A DNA stretch of 64,000 nucleotides from JBBATK01 sp044224515 (lineage in GTDB: Bacteria; Bacteroidota; Ignavibacteria; Kapaibacteriales; NICIL-2), in assembly GCA_044224515.1 (NCBI GenBank), contig JBGAKH010000013.1, positions 1 to 64,000 on the forward strand. Reading direction: 5' to 3'. Made by a program: the position numbers and the translations under genes. The notes under the pieces are model-generated. The model did not search any database, was not told the origin of the DNA, and saw only the letters and a program-made list of their open reading frames with translations. Below, one piece after another: positions 54,623-63,146 of the stretch (its first letter is position 1; each line of letters starts with the position of its first letter).

Positions 54623-55138
54623 CTAATGGCTTGAAGGACGTCGATAGTGGTGTTCGTGTGCCGAGGCGTTCTGCTCATCGCTGAGTGAAACTTTTTCCAA
54701 TAGAGCGATCAAGGTTTTCAGCTCTTCTTCACTAAACTGATCTCCGATCTTCAACATCATGGAGCGCAAGCGTTGGTCGATTCCTGACAGAGATTCAAGT
54801 CCGCCTTGCGTGATTCTGTGCAGCACGACACGTTTATCTTGAGCATCATCCAGACGCTCCACGAAGCCGAGTTTTACGAGATTATTGATCGAGCGAGTGA
54901 CGTCCACACTCTTTTCAACTAAGCGTCGAAGGATGTCGGTTCTTGACAAACCTGCCTTGGGGTTTTGGCAAAGTATCCGCAAGACATGGTACTGTGCGCC
55001 CGTCAATCCGATGGGAGCGCATGCGTCATCGACCTGTTGGTTAATAAAATTGGAAGCTATACTGACGGAAATTATAGCCTCGAGTACAGGATTTGAAAAA
55101 TGATCTTGAGCAACGTGACGTTGTAGTGCCTGACCCAT
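54623..55138 (-). CDS. MarR-family transcriptional regulator
   Basis: 171 residues. The winged-helix region contains GAQYHVLRILCQNPKAGLSRTDILRRL and the recognition helix and wing around VTRSINNLVKLGFVERLDDAQDKRVVLHRITQGG, the family signature. Flanking helices form the dimer interface. MarR proteins respond to small ligands or redox changes. An imperfect inverted repeat at 55156-55175 lies in the divergent spacer upstream. Its place beside the di-haem/Rieske/barrel genes suggests, but does not show, that it controls them. Confidence 0.92.
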   Translation of the reverse strand: MGQALQRHVAQDHFSNPVLEAIISVSIASNFINQQVDDACAPIGLTGAQYHVLRILCQNPKAGLSRTDILRRLVEKSVDVTRSINNLVKLGFVERLDDAQDKRVVLHRITQGGLESLSGIDQRLRSMMLKIGDQFSEEELKTLIALLEKVSLSDEQNASAHEHHYRRPSSH

Positions 55139-55155
55139 CTCTTGATGTCCTTAAT

Positions 55156-55175
55156 CTTATTCTTGCGAATCTAAG
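55156..55175. promoter_or_regulatory. Imperfect inverted repeat in the marR upstream spacer
   Basis: CTTATTC and GAATCTAAG form imperfect arms of an inverted repeat about 20 bases long. It sits 18 bases upstream of the marR start and before the divergent TolB-like gene, a usual place for a MarR self-control site. No similarity to the repeats at 50739-50795. Confidence 0.4.
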
Positions 55176-55229
55176 CGTATTTTCGTGTGTCCGAACCTAA
55201 CAAAGGATATTCACATAACAAGACCCCTA

Positions 55230-56276
55230 ATGAAAGAACTCCTGAGCATTTGTCTCGTCCTTCTTAGTACGTGCGGTGCAGTGCGTTTAGCAGCACAACC
55301 CTTGGCCGATTCGCTGTATGACGCACGAGAAAAGCATTTTAAGAATATTATTCAGCTCACCAATGGTGGAGAAAATGCCGAAGCGTATCTGAATTTTAAT
55401 GATACAAAGTTGATTTATCAAGCGCACGTTGATGAAGCAGGCTGCGATCAGATTTATACCATGAATCTGGACGGTTCTGAAAAGCGACTCGTCAGTACGG
55501 GAAAAGGACGCACAACGTGCTCCTATTTCCTGCCGAATGGTACCATTGTTTATGCCAGTACGCATGCTGCTTCGGCAAGCTGTCCTGAAAAGCCCGACAT
55601 GAGCAAAGGATACGTATGGCCACTCTATCCTGACTACGACGTGTACTGTTCCGGCGTCGACGGTTCCAATCTTCATACACTTATCGGAGGAAAGGGCTAC
55701 GATGCTGAGGCAACGGTCAGTCCTAAAGGAGATCGCATTGTCTTTACGTCTACACGCGACGGTGACATCGATCTTTATTCATGCGACCTTGAAGGGAAGG
55801 ATATTAAACGATTAACATCGCTATTGGGCTATGACGGCGGGGCATTTTACAGTTTTGACGGAACCAAGATCGTGTTTCGCGCCTCACGTCCGCACGCGAA
55901 GGACAGCATAGAATATGTTGAGTTACTTAAACAGAACCTGATACGACCGCGCAATCTGGAAATCATGGTGATGGATGCCGACGGTAAAAACGTCGTGCAA
56001 CTCACCAACAACGGTAGGGCTAACTTTGCACCCTTTTTTCATCCGGACGGAAAGCGTATCATTTTTTCGTCCAATATGGCTGACCCAAAAGGACGAAATT
56101 TCGATCTCTGGATGGTGAATATCGATGGCAGCGGTCTGGAACGGATTTCATATTTCGACCAGTTTGACGGCTTCCCCATGTTTACACGTGATGGCAAACA
56201 CTTGATCTTCTGCTCAAATCGCCACAATGCCAAGTCGGGTGATACCAACGTCTTTATTTGTGACTGGGCCGACTAA
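55230..56276 (+). CDS. TolB/WD40-like beta-propeller exported protein
   Basis: Signal peptide (MKELLSICLVLLSTCGAVRLAAQ) is found if translation starts at ATG 55230; the frame opens at GTG 55185. Six propeller repeats follow with the TolB-type motif, e.g. IYTMNLDGSEKRLVS, RIVFTSTRDGDIDLYSCDLEG and RIIFSSNMADPKGRNFDLWMVNIDGSG. Such proteins are periplasmic; a PD40/DPP-like sugar-binding or scaffolding role is known for the family. Divergent from marR across a short spacer. Confidence 0.88.
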   Translation: MKELLSICLVLLSTCGAVRLAAQPLADSLYDAREKHFKNIIQLTNGGENAEAYLNFNDTKLIYQAHVDEAGCDQIYTMNLDGSEKRLVSTGKGRTTCSYFLPNGTIVYASTHAASASCPEKPDMSKGYVWPLYPDYDVYCSGVDGSNLHTLIGGKGYDAEATVSPKGDRIVFTSTRDGDIDLYSCDLEGKDIKRLTSLLGYDGGAFYSFDGTKIVFRASRPHAKDSIEYVELLKQNLIRPRNLEIMVMDADGKNVVQLTNNGRANFAPFFHPDGKRIIFSSNMADPKGRNFDLWMVNIDGSGLERISYFDQFDGFPMFTRDGKHLIFCSNRHNAKSGDTNVFICDWAD

Positions 56277-56475
56277 GTTCAGGATCGAGCCTCATGGTCC
56301 GACGTTCCGGACAAGCCGTATTCGTTGTATGCGGCTGATCTGTAGTCAACTCATTTTTCGCTATTTTTGGGCGATACCTTAGAGAACGGCATTCTCTTCC
56401 ACAATAGAATAGAGCCCTACACTTCGTAGTGTCTGTAGGTGCTCCAGTCATGTAACCAGGAATAGGAGAAATCCC

Positions 56476-57462
56476 ATGTACGGCAATGTCAGTGTAGTAG
56501 ATGCCCCTTCGAAAAACGATCGCTTCGCGGAAGATCCCGTGTTGCTTGCCGAGTTCGAAGCAAAAATCGATCGTGGTGAAAAAATTGAACCGGGTGACTG
56601 GATGCCGCGAGAGTATCGTCGACAGCTCATTCGTATGATTGAGCAGCATGCTCACTCTGAGATCATAGGTGCTTTGCCCGAAGGTACGTGGATTACACGC
56701 GCACCGGGCTTCCGCCGTCGCATGGCTCTCATCGCCAAAGTCCAAGACGAGATTGGCCATGGACACTTGCTTTACAGTGCTGCAGAAACACTAGGTAAGA
56801 CGCGCGAGGCAATGTTGAACGACCTGCTTAGCGGAAAGTCGAAGTATTGCAACATCTTCAACTACCCTGCGGTGACCTGGGCCGACACAGCCGTGATTGC
56901 ATGGCTTGTAGATGCCGCAGCAATCATCAATCAGGTCATCAACTCAAAGGGTTCGTATGGACCGTATTGTCGTGCCTTGGAACGAATCTGTACAGAAGAG
57001 TCCTTTCACTTGAAATACGGCTACGACTCAGTGGTAACCTTGGCGACCGGTACCGATGTTCAACGCGAAATGGTACAAGCAGCTATGCACCGTTGGTGGC
57101 GTCCCCTCATGCACTTTTTTGGTCCGCCCGATGTACTCTCCGAACACACCAAAACGCTTATGCGATGGAAGGTGAAGATGGCGACCAATGACGATATGCG
57201 ACAGCAGTTCTTTGAAACCTACGTTCCAAAAATTTGGGAACTTGGTTTGACGCTGCCGGATCCTGAGCTTCGAAAAGATGAAACCACAGGAGTCTGGCAC
57301 TATGGAGATCCCGATTGGGATGAGTTTTTCCGTGTCATTAACGGCGACGGCCCGTGCAATGCGGAACGTTTGTCGGTTCGTCGCTGGGTAGAGGAGAGTG
57401 GTGCGTGGGTGCGCAATGCGCTTCTAAAGCCTGACGCCAAGTACGTGATGCCTCTTTCCTAA
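56476..57462 (+). CDS. paaA: PaaA-like phenylacetyl-CoA 1,2-epoxidase catalytic subunit
   Basis: Di-iron subunit of the phenylacetyl-CoA monooxygenase. Conserved features: DWMPREYRRQLIRMIEQHAHSEIIGALPEGTWITRAPGFRRRMA, the first metal motif VQDEIGHGH, and the second RICTEESFHLKYG. The C-terminal EDW-type substrate segment and the length of 328 also fit. The gene stands alone: no paaB, paaC, paaD, paaE, paaG, paaK or paaZ lies in the window. It starts at an ATG after AGGAG and ends at a bidirectional terminator. Confidence 0.93.
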   Translation: MYGNVSVVDAPSKNDRFAEDPVLLAEFEAKIDRGEKIEPGDWMPREYRRQLIRMIEQHAHSEIIGALPEGTWITRAPGFRRRMALIAKVQDEIGHGHLLYSAAETLGKTREAMLNDLLSGKSKYCNIFNYPAVTWADTAVIAWLVDAAAIINQVINSKGSYGPYCRALERICTEESFHLKYGYDSVVTLATGTDVQREMVQAAMHRWWRPLMHFFGPPDVLSEHTKTLMRWKVKMATNDDMRQQFFETYVPKIWELGLTLPDPELRKDETTGVWHYGDPDWDEFFRVINGDGPCNAERLSVRRWVEESGAWVRNALLKPDAKYVMPLS

Positions 57463-57587
57463 AGACTCTAGTCTGTTCGAAATCCTTTGCTCATCCTGCA
57501 ACCTCTGCTTCCTCGATGCGCAGAGCGTTTTGAGGGTTGAAGAAGTACAGAACAATCGAAGAGTGTTTATTACGAGATATGCTAACA

Positions 57588-57620
57588 AAAAAGGCCGAGA
57601 CGTTGTCTCGGCCTTTTTTC
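57588..57620. terminator. Bidirectional Rho-independent terminator
   Basis: 15-bp perfect stem: AAAAAAGGCCGAGAC with GTCTCGGCCTTTTTT, 3-nt loop. It serves paaA on the plus strand and the lipoprotein gene on the minus strand. Confidence 0.95.
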
Positions 57621-57677
57621 ATTATTGCTCGGACTGCTCATAAAGGTGCAGACACGAACATCGAAGTTGCTGCAAGA

Positions 57678-58244
57678 TTAGAGCACTGATGCTTTCAGTT
57701 TGAACTTCAGCTTCACTGTTCCGTCCATCGATGTCAAAGCACCCGGGCCTGATTGCAGAGAATAGGTCGAGGTAACCGTAAAGATCGGACGATCCGCTAA
57801 CTTGTCCAATGCAGCATTGAGTTCAGCATTTGTAACATCGAAGCTACGCTCTTCGCTCATAAACGAGAGCACCGGAACGTTAGTGAATTCGCCTAAGGTA
57901 TAGACAGTTGGATCGCCATAGCTGGGATCAAAAGTCAACGTATAGGTGATTTTGTTGAACACAGCAACGTCTGCTGTCGGCAAGCCCATGTATGAATCGA
58001 GGGCAAGCGCAACGCTCGCCAAATCAACACCCTTTAACTTCGATTTGTTGTCGTTAAAGGTTGAGTTCTTCGATACATCAACAATGTTCGTTTGGGTATT
58101 CGGTAAGGTTGAAGCTTTTGCATGGATATCGATCGTAATAGGCATATCAACCGTTATTTCCGTTGCCTTCGTAATAGCATCACATCCCGGCAACATCAAT
58201 GTTCCGAGCGAAACGACCGCGAGCACTAAGAATAGTTTTCTCAT
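57678..58244 (-). CDS. Small lipoprotein of unknown function
   Basis: 188 residues. Signal peptide with lipobox LMLPGC, so it is lipid-anchored outside the inner membrane. The mature part is rich in beta strands, Thr and Asp (KNSTFNDNKSKLKGVDLASVALALDSYMG, SYGDPTVYTLGEFTNVPVLSFMS). No family recognised. A TAGAGG ribosome binding site precedes the ATG. Convergent with paaA through a shared terminator. Confidence 0.85.
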   Translation of the reverse strand: MRKLFLVLAVVSLGTLMLPGCDAITKATEITVDMPITIDIHAKASTLPNTQTNIVDVSKNSTFNDNKSKLKGVDLASVALALDSYMGLPTADVAVFNKITYTLTFDPSYGDPTVYTLGEFTNVPVLSFMSEERSFDVTNAELNAALDKLADRPIFTVTSTYSLQSGPGALTSMDGTVKLKFKLKASVL

Positions 58245-58790
58245 AGAACCTCTAGAAATGAAGATGAATAAAGTGTGTAGAGCCCCGTTTCATCGCCCCA
58301 ACTTAGAGCTAAGTTTTGAATACACAAGGACTTTTGGAAAAGAATCACGTAAAAAATACAAAAAAAACTGCGTTTTCATGCTTATGGAAGCGTTCCGGGA
58401 CACTATATCCCATTTTTGGCTAAAAACCTTGAAAGAACGTTGTTAGGGTACAAAACACATCAAACAGACTCTTCGATATACACAACACCTAAAAACAAGA
58501 TTCTTGCACACGTGCCACATGAGCGATACTGTCTCAGCCACCTGCGCTAGCATAGGTTGAGAGCCTGCATCCTTCGCCGCGAGCTTTCGTGAGCAAGTTA
58601 CTGCGCCGGAGCTTGACACTGAATGATATTGGTCATGGTAGGGGATGTTTGAAGACAGACATCTCCGCTCTAGGATTCGTGCTTAGATCAATACATCGAG
58701 AGTATCGTCACTTCAAACGAAATGAGGCGCATTGTAGATCGGAACAAACTACCGGAACGAGTGCACCGATCTTGGTAGGGCTCCAAATCT
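58245..58790. other. Intergenic region with no recognised gene
   Basis: About 550 bases upstream of the lipoprotein and downstream of the cyclase, both on the minus strand. A 76-codon plus-strand frame at 58589 has no family resemblance. No clear terminator for the cyclase gene is visible. Confidence 0.4.
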
Positions 58791-60545
58791 TTAGGTATTC
58801 AAGAAGTAGGTGCGCATAGTTCCTTTGCCCTTGATCTCCAATTCCCCTCGGTCTTCCAGAATGTAGGGGGCTTGACGTGAACGCAACTGCTCAGCGAAGT
58901 CTGCCGAGCAATGAATGCGACCCGGCATTCCGTGACTTTCCATCCGAGCAGCGGTGTTTACCGTGTCGGAATAAACGTCGTACACGAATCGATTAACCCC
59001 CACGATACCGGCGATAGCCGGTCCACAGTGCAGTCCTATGCGCAGTTGAAGAGAACTGCCCGAAGGAAGGGCTGATTTTATGGACTCCGGCAACTCGAGT
59101 TCAGCAAGAAGCGCAAGACTTGCTTGCACAATACGCTCGGCATGGTTCTCACACGGCTCAGGCGCGCCTGCAACCGCCATGTAGCCGTCTCCTATGGTTT
59201 TTATTTTCTCACAACCATGGCGTTCCATGATGCGATCGAAGGTTTCGAATAGGAAATTGAGGAGGCTGATGACATCGTGCGGACTCATTCGCGAGGCCAT
59301 CGGAGTGAAACCTACGATATCGGAAAAGAAGACGGAGATATTTTCATAGTGATCGGCAACTTCTTCGCCGCGAGTCAAACGCTCGGCAATGCTGCTAGGT
59401 AAGACTCGGTGAAGTACTTGCTCCGAAGCCTGTGAACGCGCCCGTTCCAAACCAAGTTGGTAGCGTGAGTCTTGTTGTTCAGCGGCTTGCTTCGTTTTCT
59501 CTCCTTGAATCTCTATGAAAATCTTGTGATAGTTCTTATGCGCCTGCAGAGCTTCGTCCATGCGTCCGACGTTCTCAAAAACTTGACTAAGGGACTCATA
59601 GGCGTTCGGTAAGTTCGCCCGCATGTTGAGGTCAGTCATGGTGTCAATAGCTTCCTTAATCATCGTCACGGCAGTTTCGGGATTATACCCCGGCCCGCTC
59701 GGCTGCCCGTAACACCAGCCGATATTGGATTTCCACAAGGCTGCGTCACCGGCCCTGCCATCACTTTGGTGTATCTCCATCGCCCGAATCATGTGGTCTA
59801 TGCCCTCTTGTTTCTTGCCAACTTCATACTTCATTGTGCCCAGGTTTCCCTCGGTGATTGCCAGCAGCTTGGGATTATTTAGTTGCGTTGCTATTGCGTA
59901 CGATCGATCTAATGCTGCTTCGGCTTCTACCAATTTGCCCATGTTTCTAAAAGCCAGGCTCAAGTTTGAGTACGACTGAACAAGATCAACACCCGGTTCC
60001 TTTTCCAAATACACGCGAAGAGTCCGCTCCAAATAGACAATAGCACGTTCGGAGTTACCTAGCATCTGGTGAATGATCCCAAGATTGCCACACTCAGCTG
60101 CTAAAGCGAACTTGTCCTGCATCTGCTCACGAATTTCAAGCGCTTTACTATAGCACTCCAACGCAGTCGTAAGATCACCGATTTGCTTGTAAACTGCACC
60201 GATGCCACTCCAACACGTTGCCAAACTGAATCCGGATCGTGACATCTCGCCATAGCTCACACCATCCCTGTAGTGTTTTTCCGCGGCAGCTAAGTTGTTC
60301 TGTCGAATGAAAGAATAGCCGAGCATTTGATGGGCATAGCCAATGCGGGCATGAAGCTCATCGACGACAGCCATTCGATCGCTGTTCTGCAGATGATTAT
60401 GTAGTGCTGCGTCGTGTTCATGGACTTCAGAAAGACATCGCCGAATGAAATTGTTAAGGAGTGTTTCCGCTTCGTTGTAAGCCGCTTTTTCGATGTGCGC
60501 ATTGGCTTGGTACATCTCAGGTGGTACGTTATAGCTCCTGTACAT
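58791..60545 (-). CDS. TPR-repeat class III adenylyl cyclase
   Basis: Makes cyclic AMP from ATP. The first 345 residues are TPR repeats (e.g. ATCWSGIGAVYKQIGDLTTALECYSKALEI). They are followed by a linking helix (about 350-390, ending RVLPSSIAERL) and a class III catalytic domain (400-575). Metal-binding Asp409 (FSDIVGFT) and Asp453 (KTIGDGYMA), the adenine-selecting pair Lys449 and Asp523 (VYDVYSD), and Asn530/Arg534 (VNTAARMES) are all present. The Lys/Asp pair favours ATP over GTP. Soluble, so the TPRs probably sense a protein partner. No CRP-like gene nearby. Confidence 0.92.
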   Translation of the reverse strand: MYRSYNVPPEMYQANAHIEKAAYNEAETLLNNFIRRCLSEVHEHDAALHNHLQNSDRMAVVDELHARIGYAHQMLGYSFIRQNNLAAAEKHYRDGVSYGEMSRSGFSLATCWSGIGAVYKQIGDLTTALECYSKALEIREQMQDKFALAAECGNLGIIHQMLGNSERAIVYLERTLRVYLEKEPGVDLVQSYSNLSLAFRNMGKLVEAEAALDRSYAIATQLNNPKLLAITEGNLGTMKYEVGKKQEGIDHMIRAMEIHQSDGRAGDAALWKSNIGWCYGQPSGPGYNPETAVTMIKEAIDTMTDLNMRANLPNAYESLSQVFENVGRMDEALQAHKNYHKIFIEIQGEKTKQAAEQQDSRYQLGLERARSQASEQVLHRVLPSSIAERLTRGEEVADHYENISVFFSDIVGFTPMASRMSPHDVISLLNFLFETFDRIMERHGCEKIKTIGDGYMAVAGAPEPCENHAERIVQASLALLAELELPESIKSALPSGSSLQLRIGLHCGPAIAGIVGVNRFVYDVYSDTVNTAARMESHGMPGRIHCSADFAEQLRSRQAPYILEDRGELEIKGKGTMRTYFLNT

Positions 60546-60580
60546 AGTGACCTGTCTTTGAGTGGGTGATGAGGAAGAAT

Positions 60581-60614
60581 AAAAAGCGCGATGACTGAAA
60601 TACAGACATCGCGC
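60581..60614 (-). terminator. Terminator of the DHS-like gene
   Basis: 8-bp stem GCGCGATG with CATCGCGC and a 13-nt loop; on the minus strand it is followed by five T residues. It lies downstream of the gene ending at 60656 and before the cyclase start. Confidence 0.75.
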
Positions 60615-60655
60615 GAGGGAGGAAACACACTATTGGACTCTTTTAGAGGACTGCT

Positions 60656-61633
60656 TTACCATCCAAGGAGCCATGCGAACATCAATGGAGCCACAATGGT
60701 AGCATCGCTTTCAACAATGTACTTGGGTGTTTCGATGCCGAGTTTACCCCAGGTGATTTTTTCGTTAGGTACAGCGCCGGAGTAGGAGCCGTAGCTTGTT
60801 GTTGAGTCGCTAATCTGACAGAAGTATCCCCAAAATGGAATATCATGCATTCCCATATCTTGATAGAGCATCGGTACGACGCAAATCGGGAAGTCGCCGG
60901 CAATGCCACCGCCAATTTGATAAAAGCCAATTCCCTTGCCTGAGCAATTCGATGTGTACCAACCTGCAAGCCATGCCATGTATTCGACACCGGACTTCAT
61001 GGTCGATGCTTTGATTTCGTTCTTGATCACATACGAAGCAAAGATGTTGCCCATGGTTGAGTCTTCCCAGCCGGGGACAACGATTGGTAAGTTCTTCTCT
61101 GCTGCCGCCAACATCCAAGAATCTTTGGGATCGATTTCATAGTACTGCTCCAACACTCCGCTCAGTAGCATTTGGTACATGTACTCATGCGGGAAATAGC
61201 GCTCGCCTGCATCGTCAGCTTTCTTCCATAGCTCATGGATGTGTTTTTGTAAACGTCTGAACGCCTCTTCTTCCGGTATGCACGTGTCGGTTACTCTGTT
61301 GTAGTGGTTTTCTAGTAAATCCCACTCATCCTGGGGCGAGAGGTCGCGATAGTTGGGAACACGTTTGTAGTGAGAGTGTGCTACCAGATTCATGATATCT
61401 TCTTCAAGGTTTGCACCTGTACAAGAAATGATCTGGACTTTGTCTTGACGGATCATCTCAGCCAATGATTTTCCTAACTCGGCAGTGCTCATGGCACCTG
61501 CCAGGGTTATCATCATTTTGCCACCCTCGTTGAGGTGCATTTCATAACCTTTCACGGCATCCATCATAGCCGCCGCATTGAAGTGCAGGTAGTGGTGCTC
61601 CATGAACTGTGAAATAGGTCCGCGTTGTTTCAT
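60656..61633 (-). CDS. Deoxyhypusine-synthase-family enzyme (bacterial DHS-like)
   Basis: Length of 325 and the overall pattern match the DHS family: SCTGANLEEDIMNL, VPGWEDSTMGN and SDSTTSYGSYSGAVPNEKITWGKLG. The last holds the catalytic Lys (about residue 297) in WGK, which forms the enzyme-aminobutyl intermediate from spermidine. Bacteria lack eIF5A, so the acceptor is not hypusine in that protein. Family members in bacteria can act on small amines, for example to form homospermidine. The gene stands alone between gmd and the cyclase; no polyamine genes are adjacent. Confidence 0.87.
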   Translation of the reverse strand: MKQRGPISQFMEHHYLHFNAAAMMDAVKGYEMHLNEGGKMMITLAGAMSTAELGKSLAEMIRQDKVQIISCTGANLEEDIMNLVAHSHYKRVPNYRDLSPQDEWDLLENHYNRVTDTCIPEEEAFRRLQKHIHELWKKADDAGERYFPHEYMYQMLLSGVLEQYYEIDPKDSWMLAAAEKNLPIVVPGWEDSTMGNIFASYVIKNEIKASTMKSGVEYMAWLAGWYTSNCSGKGIGFYQIGGGIAGDFPICVVPMLYQDMGMHDIPFWGYFCQISDSTTSYGSYSGAVPNEKITWGKLGIETPKYIVESDATIVAPLMFAWLLGW

Positions 61634-61790
61634 AGCTGTGTTCGCTGAGTGTTTAAGACTGTGTGTGACCGTTCTGAGTCCAAATTTAAAACATGGCAGA
61701 CTTTAAGTCCTCGCGATATTGGAGGCATGAAAAAAAATGATGCGGGTTGAGTGTTTTCATCAGCGTGTATACACAGCTCAGGTCTAAACG

Positions 61791-61822
61791 GAAAACGACT
61801 CCGCCGTGGCCGGGGAGTCGTT
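61791..61822 (-). terminator. Probable terminator of gmd
   Basis: 9-bp stem AACGACTCC with GGAGTCGTT and an 11-nt loop, followed on the minus strand by TTTT. Located 50 bases after the gmd stop. Confidence 0.7.
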
Positions 61823-61872
61823 CTACCTAGTTTGTAGTGTTCTTCTTTATGCAGCTGCTGCGCAGCTGCTTG

Positions 61873-63021
61873 CTAAAAAACGCCGCCCGTAACGTTATAG
61901 AGAGGCTGCTGGATCCAATCGAATCCCATGTGTTTGACGGATTCGATGCCCTTCATTGGCGCTTTAAGCTTTTCAAACAGCATATCATAGTCAACCATGA
62001 TACGCAGCAGATCGTGGTAGCCAACTTTAGGTTCCCAGTTCAATTGACGTTTTGCTTTGGAAATATCTGCCTGGAGCCAATCCACTTCAGTTGGTCGAAA
62101 GTACTTTGGTAGAATCTGCACGACGGTATCGCCGGTCTTGAGCACGCCATCAAATTGAGAGTCGAGGCTTTTTACGCGTGCGCTTTCATGTGCACCTTCA
62201 CCTTGCCATTCCAACTCAACACCGGCATAAGAAAATGAGTCGTTGACAAATTGTCGAACTGTATGAGTGTCGCCGGTACCAACCGTGTAATCATCCGGTG
62301 TGTCTTGCTGCAACATCAACCACATCATTTGAACATACTCTGCAGCAAAGCCCCAGTCACGCTTGGCATCAAGGTTACCGAGATACAAAGTTTTTTGTTT
62401 CCCGCTGAGAATGTGTGCAAGCGCGCGTGTCACTTTACGGGTAACGAAAGTTTCGCCACGACGTGGAGATTCATGATTGAAGAGAATGCCATTGCAGGCA
62501 TACATGTTGTATGCTTCACGATAGTTTTTCACGAGCCAATATGAGTAGAGCTTTGCAATGGCATACGGACTCTGCGGTTCGAAGGGTGTCAATTCGCTCT
62601 GAGGAGCGGGAGCAGAGCCGAATAGTTCGGAGGTTGAAGCCTGATAGAAACGCGTCTTCGTGCCACTGCGTCGAATAGCTTCCAAGATTCGAATGGTGCC
62701 CAGACCCGTTGCATTTCCTGTGTACTCGGGCATATCAAATGACACGCGAACGTGGCTTTGCGCACCGAGGTGATACACTTCTTCCGGTTTGATGTTGTAG
62801 ACGATCTCGGTTAGCAAACCCGGATCGGTCAGATCGCCGTAGTGCAAGTGCAAACGCGTGTCTTTCGCATTTGGGTCTTGATAAATATGGTCAATACGAT
62901 TGGTATTGAACACGCTGGACCGACGTATAATGCCGTGGACTGTGTAGCCTTTGCTCAGCAAATACTCTGTCAAATAAGATCCATCCTGGCCGGTAATACC
63001 GGTAATAAGAGCTGTCTTCAT
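61873..63021 (-). CDS. gmd: GDP-mannose 4,6-dehydratase
   Basis: Converts GDP-D-mannose to GDP-4-keto-6-deoxy-D-mannose, the precursor of GDP-fucose and related sugars in surface polysaccharides. The NADP-binding motif GITGQDGSYL is at 8-17, the TSELFG active-site segment at 130-135, and the YxxxK pair at Tyr153/Lys157 (YAIAK). The LRPTEVDWLQ-type and GDTHTVRQF segments also fit. Length of 382 is slightly longer than usual. No fucose synthase or glycosyltransferase is adjacent. Upstream of it lies polA, on the same strand. Confidence 0.95.
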   Translation of the reverse strand: MKTALITGITGQDGSYLTEYLLSKGYTVHGIIRRSSVFNTNRIDHIYQDPNAKDTRLHLHYGDLTDPGLLTEIVYNIKPEEVYHLGAQSHVRVSFDMPEYTGNATGLGTIRILEAIRRSGTKTRFYQASTSELFGSAPAPQSELTPFEPQSPYAIAKLYSYWLVKNYREAYNMYACNGILFNHESPRRGETFVTRKVTRALAHILSGKQKTLYLGNLDAKRDWGFAAEYVQMMWLMLQQDTPDDYTVGTGDTHTVRQFVNDSFSYAGVELEWQGEGAHESARVKSLDSQFDGVLKTGDTVVQILPKYFRPTEVDWLQADISKAKRQLNWEPKVGYHDLLRIMVDYDMLFEKLKAPMKGIESVKHMGFDWIQQPLYNVTGGVF

Positions 63022-63146
63022 CCTTGAATACGCTAAAGTGCTTATGCAACTTACAATACTGTCAGAGCCTAAGCCTGAAAATCCGTGCCAAAAGCCATGA
63101 AAAAGCGCAATTCACAGAAATTGTACGATTTGCTTGGCCTTCACTT

